Below are positions 59,540 to 64,000 of a stretch of 64,000 nt of DNA, piece after piece. The notes under the pieces were generated by a model. That model had not been told where the DNA came from and searched no databases. It worked only from the letters and a program-made list of their open reading frames with translations. The DNA is from Sequoia sempervirens (lineage: Eukaryota > Streptophyta > Pinopsida > Cupressales > Cupressaceae), in NCBI GenBank assembly GCA_007258455.2, contig VDFB02373365.1:220566552-220630551 (forward strand), written 5' to 3'. The first letter of the stretch is position 1, and the number at the start of each line of letters is the position of its first letter. Both the position numbers and the translations under genes were made by a program.

Positions 59540-59978
59540 AGTCCTAGCATACCTAGCTAGAACACACTTCAAGGATTGTGAAGTGATATGAGAGTTGGGG
59601 GTCCTCAGACCTACTGAGGACCCATTTGTAAGGTGGTGAATGGGTCCTAGGTCACTAGCCTAGGACACATACCTTGTAAAATTAAGTGGTGCCTAATATT
59701 ATTTATGAATGTCAGGTTTTATTCCTTGGAATCAACAATTAATTAGGATTGGATTTGAATTAAATGGGAGAATTAACCTCAATTAATTAATAAAGCCCTA
59801 GATTAGTGTGAAAGTGTAAAGATACACTTTACAACACCCTAAATAAGGCACCATTGAGTCTATTTAGTTTAAAAGGTCCCTAAACCTAATGTGAATGTGT
59901 AAAACACATTACAACACTAAATAAAGGCATAATTAGGCTTATTTTAATATTAATTATTCTCTAATTAAGGGTGAAAAT
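59540..59978 (-). repeat. Element D right LTR, second part
   Basis: Resumes at GTCCTAGCAT, like C LTR 17630-18075, with a type 1 hairpin at 59617-59648. Cut off at about 59968 before the ACTACA end. The last bases before F may belong to the second LINE. Confidence 0.65.
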
Positions 59979-60921
59979 TTGATGCAGGAGCATCTAGGGG
60001 TACCTGGCAATCCTGCACAACCAAAAATATTTTAACATTTTCTGTCTGTGTTTTCTTTTGATTTTTGGTCATAGGCATTATTATTTTATTGCTCAACTCC
60101 TCCAGCGTAGTAAGGTTTGATGTAGGGATTGTGAAGAACTAATTAATTAATTGATTCACATTGTAATTGTTTAAAAAATGTTAGTTTTTCAAAAAAGAAA
60201 AATTTCCATGCCCAAGCTTGTGTGGGCATTTATTGTAATATTATAACTCCATTGAGAAAATTTGAAATTGCATCTTGCTGGAAGATTGGAATGATGGGAA
60301 TTAATGGAATGGAGAAAGTGGGTGTGAAGGAAGATTTTTTTTTAATTCCATTGAATTCTCAAGCCAAAAAGAGAAATTGTACGTTCAAGAAGGAATAAGG
60401 GAGCATTATGGAAGTTTGACTGCAGGGGAAAGTAAGATGGTTTGGGGTTGTGCCTGTGAGACCCAATTTCAGTAAAAATGGCATAACTTTCTCATACGAT
60501 AACAAAATCAAGAATTTCAAAATGATCCAAAAATATAAGAATGATGCGCACAAAACTCATGTTAGCATTTTAAAATATTCGAGATAATCAAGGAGTAGTG
60601 ATGGAAAAAGTATGACGGGTTTCTAGAAGCTTCGTGCAAGAAAAAGGAGAGGGAAATATGGAGTTGAAGAGAAAAGGTGCAAAATTTTTGGAGAAATGAA
60701 ATGATAAGTTTTGGGGCAGAAAAAGAAAGCTACAGGAAGAGAATATGGAGTAGATTTGAAGCCTTTTTCTTTTGAGAAAATTATGTAATTATTTTATTTT
60801 GATTGAATGCAATAAAAAACTGAAATTGTTTGCATTTCTTTGGGTTTTATGAGTTGTTCTTATTTGCAATAGAGACTATGTTGCATTGTGAGTTTGTGAG
60901 CAGCAGTTTGTGCTTGCATCA
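59979..60921 (+). repeat. Element F 5' LTR
   Basis: Direct repeat of 62094-63040; 10-30-base blocks match throughout. Ends TGCTTGCATCA. Confidence 0.88.
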
Positions 60922-60923
60922 AA

Positions 60924-60935
60924 TGGTATCAAAGC
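60924..60935 (+). promoter_or_regulatory. Element F primer-binding site (initiator tRNA-Met)
   Basis: TGGTATCAAAGC, one base off the standard TGGTATCAGAGC, two bases after the LTR. Confidence 0.85.
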
Positions 60936-61228
60936 TAGTGATCTTGAGTGCATAAGCAGAGCATCGAATGTGATGCAGCTTATGTCAGGATTGGTGGGTG
61001 GATAGAGGAAGCATGGTAGAGTTGTCTGAGAAGCTCGAGATAATTGTTTCAGGTGTGCAAGGAGTCCTAATTAATTGAGATCCGAGAGGGAAAAGTTGTG
61101 GAAATGCAGAGCATGTGAGTTGAGGTGAGATTGCAGCAAACAAGATGGGATGGGTTGTGAGAAGGCCCATGGGAATATTGTTCTAGGAACGATATTGGGA
61201 GAAGGTAGAAAATGAGAAGTTTGAGAAG

Positions 61229-61576
61229 ATGGAACAAATGGTTCATGAGGAAGTGAGAAATATCAAGATGAGCATAGATAAATTCAAGAATAATATTTGT
61301 AAAGATGAGAGGATATTGATGAAGAAAAGTGAGAAGAAGAAAGATGATAGTGAGAAGAAAAGAAGAGAAAATGAGTGTTGTAGCCTAAGAGAGAAGAATG
61401 ATAATACAAAAAAAATTGGAGCTCTTGTGTTTGACAAAGAACCTAATGAAGAAGATTCATTGCTTGTAGAGGAGATCATGAAGATAGAGGAGATGTTTAG
61501 ATTGAATGAGAAACTTGATAATAATGAAAGTGCAGACCCAGTGAAAGAAATTGTAGCAGATGATGATGACCTGTAG
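61229..61576 (+). CDS. Element F charged ORF 1
   Basis: 115 codons, very rich in Lys, Glu and Asp (ILMKKSEKKKDDSEKKRREN; LLVEEIMKIEEMFRLNEKL), predicted helical, ending EIVADDDDL. No known domain. It starts about 300 bp after the primer site, where gag would stand. It could be a degenerate gag tail or an element-specific protein. I give no function. Confidence 0.45.
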   Translation: MEQMVHEEVRNIKMSIDKFKNNICKDERILMKKSEKKKDDSEKKRRENECCSLREKNDNTKKIGALVFDKEPNEEDSLLVEEIMKIEEMFRLNEKLDNNESADPVKEIVADDDDL

Positions 61577-61611
61577 AAGTTGCAAGAGTAGAGAAAGAGA
61601 ATAATGAGGAC

Positions 61612-62004
61612 ATGCAAGTGGACATGGAGCATCAAATTGATGAAGAGGTAATTTTTAATTTTTCTATATTGTGTGATGAAGAAATTGATTTAGATGTTGT
61701 GGAGAGAAGTGAGAAGTTAGTAGATATGAAGAAGGAATTTGCAATAATAGATTGGTATTTAGGGGTTGCAAATTTATATGTAGAAGCTATAGGGGAAGAT
61801 CTATGTGTATATGTTGTTGGTGTTGATGTGTATGATGAGGGATTTTGGTGGAGGTGTCTAGATTTTGGTGGGTCAAGACCCACGAAAGAGGAGAAGAATG
61901 GTAAGAAAAGTTGTTGGAGGAGAGCAAAGGTAGTTCCATCAAGATGTTGGAAGAAGAGGAAGAAGAAAAGACTTCATGTGCACTTCAGACAGCGATGGAG
62001 TTAG
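61612..62004 (+). CDS. Element F charged ORF 2
   Basis: 130 codons. The acidic start (EHQIDEEVIFNFSILCDEEI) changes to a strongly basic tail (KSCWRRAKVV, KKRKKKRLHVHF). It may be the shifted continuation of the ORF at 61229-61576. No recognised domain. Confidence 0.4.
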   Translation: MQVDMEHQIDEEVIFNFSILCDEEIDLDVVERSEKLVDMKKEFAIIDWYLGVANLYVEAIGEDLCVYVVGVDVYDEGFWWRCLDFGGSRPTKEEKNGKKSCWRRAKVVPSRCWKKRKKKRLHVHFRQRWS

Positions 62005-62093
62005 TTGCAGATTGCTTGCAATTTAAAAGAATGGTTCTACCATTCAACTCCATCTTTGTGAGCCTATGCTCACAAACTTTCAACCCTGGGTGT

Positions 62094-63040
62094 TTGATGC
62101 AGGAGCATCTAGGGGTACCCAACAATCCTACACAACCAAAAATATTTTAACATTTAATGCTTGTGTTTTGTTTTGGTTTTTGGTTGTAGGCACTATTATT
62201 CTATTGCTCAACTCCTCTAGCGTAGTAAGGTTTTATGTAGGGATTGTGAAGAATAAATTAATTAATTGATTCACTTTGTAATTGTTTAATTTTTTTTTTA
62301 AAGTGTTAATTTTTCAAAAAGGAAAAACTTCCATGTCCGAGCTTGTGTGGAAATTTATTGTAATATTATAACTCCATTGAGAAAATTTGAAATTGCATCT
62401 TACTAGAAGACTGGAATGATGGGCATTAATGGAATAGAGAAAGTGGGAAGATTTTTTTTGAATTCCATTGAATTCTCAAGCCAAAAAGAGAAACCCCACA
62501 TTCAAGAAGGAATAAAGGAGCACTATGGAATTTTGACTGTAGGGGAGAGGAAGATGGTTTGAGGTCCTACCTATGAGACCCAGTTTCAGTAAAAATGGCA
62601 TAACTTTCTCATATGGTAATGAATTGAGAATTTCAAAATTATCCAAAAAGCTGAGAACAAGACGCAAAAAACCAATGTTGGCATTTTAAAAGATTCATGA
62701 TAACCAAGGAGCAGTGATGGAAAAAATATGATGGGTTTCTAAAAGCTGTGTGCAAGAAAAAGAAGGAGACGGCAATATGGAGCTAAATAGAAAAGGTGCA
62801 AAAAATTTGGAGAAATGAAATAAGAAGTTTTGGGGAACCGAAAGAAAGCTACAAGAAGAGCATGTGGAGTAGATTTGAAGACTTTATATTTTGATAAAAT
62901 TATGTAATTTTTTTAGTTTGATTGAATGCAATCAAAATTTGAAAGTGTTTGCATTTCTTTGGGTTTTATGAGTTGTTCTTATTTTCAATAGAGACTATGT
63001 TGCATTGTGAGTTTGTGAGCAGCAGTTTGTGCTTGCATCA
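62094..63040 (+). repeat. Element F 3' LTR
   Basis: Preceded by CAACCCTGGGTGT, a poor polypurine tract. Ends GCTTGCATCA at 63040, followed by target duplication AAAAT. Confidence 0.88.
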
Positions 63041-64000
63041 AAAATGGAACTTTTTCAATACTAAAAAAAAATCTCAAAGGGGCCAAAATATTAAGGGAAA
63101 AATATTTGGATGGGGATGTGAATAGTGCCTTTACCTCTAGGTCACTCCCAAGTGGATCAAGGATTTGGAACTTCATGTGAAATTATAGAGAATTGATATT
63201 AGATCACTTAACATGGGAAATTAAGGATGAGCGGTCAACATTATTTTGGGAAGACACTTGGGAAGGCTATCACAAACTTACTAATAGAGTTGGTTTAGAT
63301 AATGTTAAGATGATAAAAAATAGGTTTGGGGGGATAAGGTAAGAGATTATATTGTGTTCTCAATACAACATGGATGCTACAAATATCAATGGAAGAGCCT
63401 TCAAGATCTTATGCTTGACGCAAGGGTTGTGGAAGCTTATGAGGAAGTTGTGGGTTGTTGAAGTGTTTGTATTAGACAAGATCAAGATAAACTAAGATGG
63501 AACACTTTGTCAAATGGAAACTATAATGTGAAGAACATGTATAAAATATTGAATGACAATAGAGATAGAGTTTCCAGGCTACCCACGAACCTTTTTTGGA
63601 ATAAGGATTGTCTCTCAAAGGTAGGCATGTTCATTTGGGTGGTGTTTCAAGGGAGGGTTCTCATGGTAGATAAGTTTGTTAAAATGGGGTACAATGGCCC
63701 CTCTAGATGTATTTTATGCAAACAGGAAGAGGAAACTAGGGATCACCTTTTTTTAACTGTCAATTCATGCAAAGCTATTGGCATTGGTTGTTTGCAAAGT
63801 TTCAGTGGAAAACTATACTCCCAAACAATCTTCTAGATATGCTAACCTTCACAAACAAGTAATGTTTAAATGTCTCTAGATTGCAGGCCCCTCATTATTA
63901 ATTTGGGAGATTTGGAAGGAAAGAAATAGGTGCATCTTCCAAGAAAAAGCAATGACAAAGCAGTTGCCACTGAATAAGTTTGAGACAAGTTTAGTGGAAA
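63041..64000 (+). mobile_element. Second LINE, RT C-terminal and zf-RVT part, plus strand, cut by window edge
   Basis: Reads GAKILREKYLDGDVNSAF and TLFWEDTWEGYHKL, then the 63507-63836 frame with NGNYNVKNMYKILNDNRD, FWNKDCLSKVGMFIWVVFQG and PSRCILCKQEEETRDHLFL, the zf-RVT domain of plant L1 elements. Further fragments (WEIWKERNRCIF-like, about 63900) run to the edge. Stops and frameshifts are present. Its upstream part is missing; element F sits at the junction with the D LTR. Confidence 0.8.

Larger units (their letters stand above)
32936..59978 (-). mobile_element. Element D: C-related non-autonomous element, heavily nested
   Basis: Left (3') LTR about 32936-34451, conserved non-coding block 34467-35700, coding remnant 35719-37660 with a TIR transposon, junction with E at about 37661, right LTR pieces 40442-40837 and 59540-59978. 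Gag is lost, apparently in the event that joined E. B is inserted in the right LTR, and the terminus is cut off before its ACTACA end, next to element F. Confidence 0.65.
59979..63040 (+). mobile_element. Element F: compact non-autonomous LTR retrotransposon
   Basis: LTRs 59979-60921 and 62094-63040 have TTGATGC...GCATCA ends. There is an initiator-Met primer site and an interior of only about 1.2 kb. The target duplication is AAAAT (59974-59978 and 63041-63045). No gag or pol domain is recognised. Confidence 0.85.

Noticed and set aside
61243..61635. Ser/Leu/Phe-rich minus-strand ORF opposite the F ORF
   Set aside because: It is the complement of the Lys/Glu-rich plus-strand ORF and looks membrane-like only for that reason.

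Overview
The window is repeat-dense, AT-rich nuclear DNA of a seed plant. Large, old, nested LTR retrotransposons, long AT-rich spacers and L1-type LINEs suggest a gymnosperm (conifer-like) genome; that assignment is an inference. I found no intact host gene, no rRNA or tRNA gene, and no prokaryotic operon structure. Almost every coding stretch is a decayed transposable element, and stops often stand where CAA, CAG or TGG codons are expected.

Layout, using letter names for the elements. (1) 1-6612: low-copy-looking DNA with three host-gene scraps: the N-terminal part of a replication protein A 70 kDa-like gene (minus strand), an unidentified exon-like piece, and a possible first exon of a filament-like plant protein. 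(2) 6630-14572: a minus-strand L1-type LINE bounded by a perfect 17-bp target duplication. It carries ORF1 (DUF4283 plus knuckle), ORF2 (endonuclease, RT, zinc finger, RNase H) and, unusually, a third ORF downstream. (3) 15.4-26.6 kb: a minus-strand Ty1/copia-derived element J (gag and protease remnants, 3' LTR) split by element C (16560-24693), a minus-strand Ty3/gypsy-like element with LTRs, gag and protease-like region but no RT or integrase. The right LTR of C contains a foreign, GC-richer block. (4) 27.1-32.5 kb: plus-strand element G (LTR, initiator-Met primer site, coiled-coil/zinc-knuckle gag interrupted by a small TIR transposon, then an accessory ORF), ending at a short LTR fragment H. 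(5) 32.9-59.98 kb: a nested stack. Element D (related to C, minus strand) carries a TIR transposon, is joined to a plus-strand gypsy remnant E, and has its right LTR split by element B (40838-59539, minus strand). The 5' LTR of B is split by element A (46647-58075), an Athila-like Ty3/gypsy element with tRNA-Asp primer site, gag, protease, RT, RNase H, integrase and a large 3' accessory ORF. (6) 59979-63040: plus-strand non-autonomous LTR element F with an initiator-Met primer site and a short, charged ORF region. (7) 63041-64000: the zf-RVT end of a second LINE, running off the window.

Three themes tie the window together. First, the LINE's third ORF, the post-integrase ORF of A and the post-gag ORF of G look like members of one accessory protein family, shared by three unrelated retroelement types. 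Second, B, C and D are related non-autonomous elements with a long conserved non-coding block before the polypurine tract; B has amplified sub-blocks of it into tandem arrays. Third, their LTRs repeatedly carry short near-palindromes of two sequence types, one in the C/D family and another in B.
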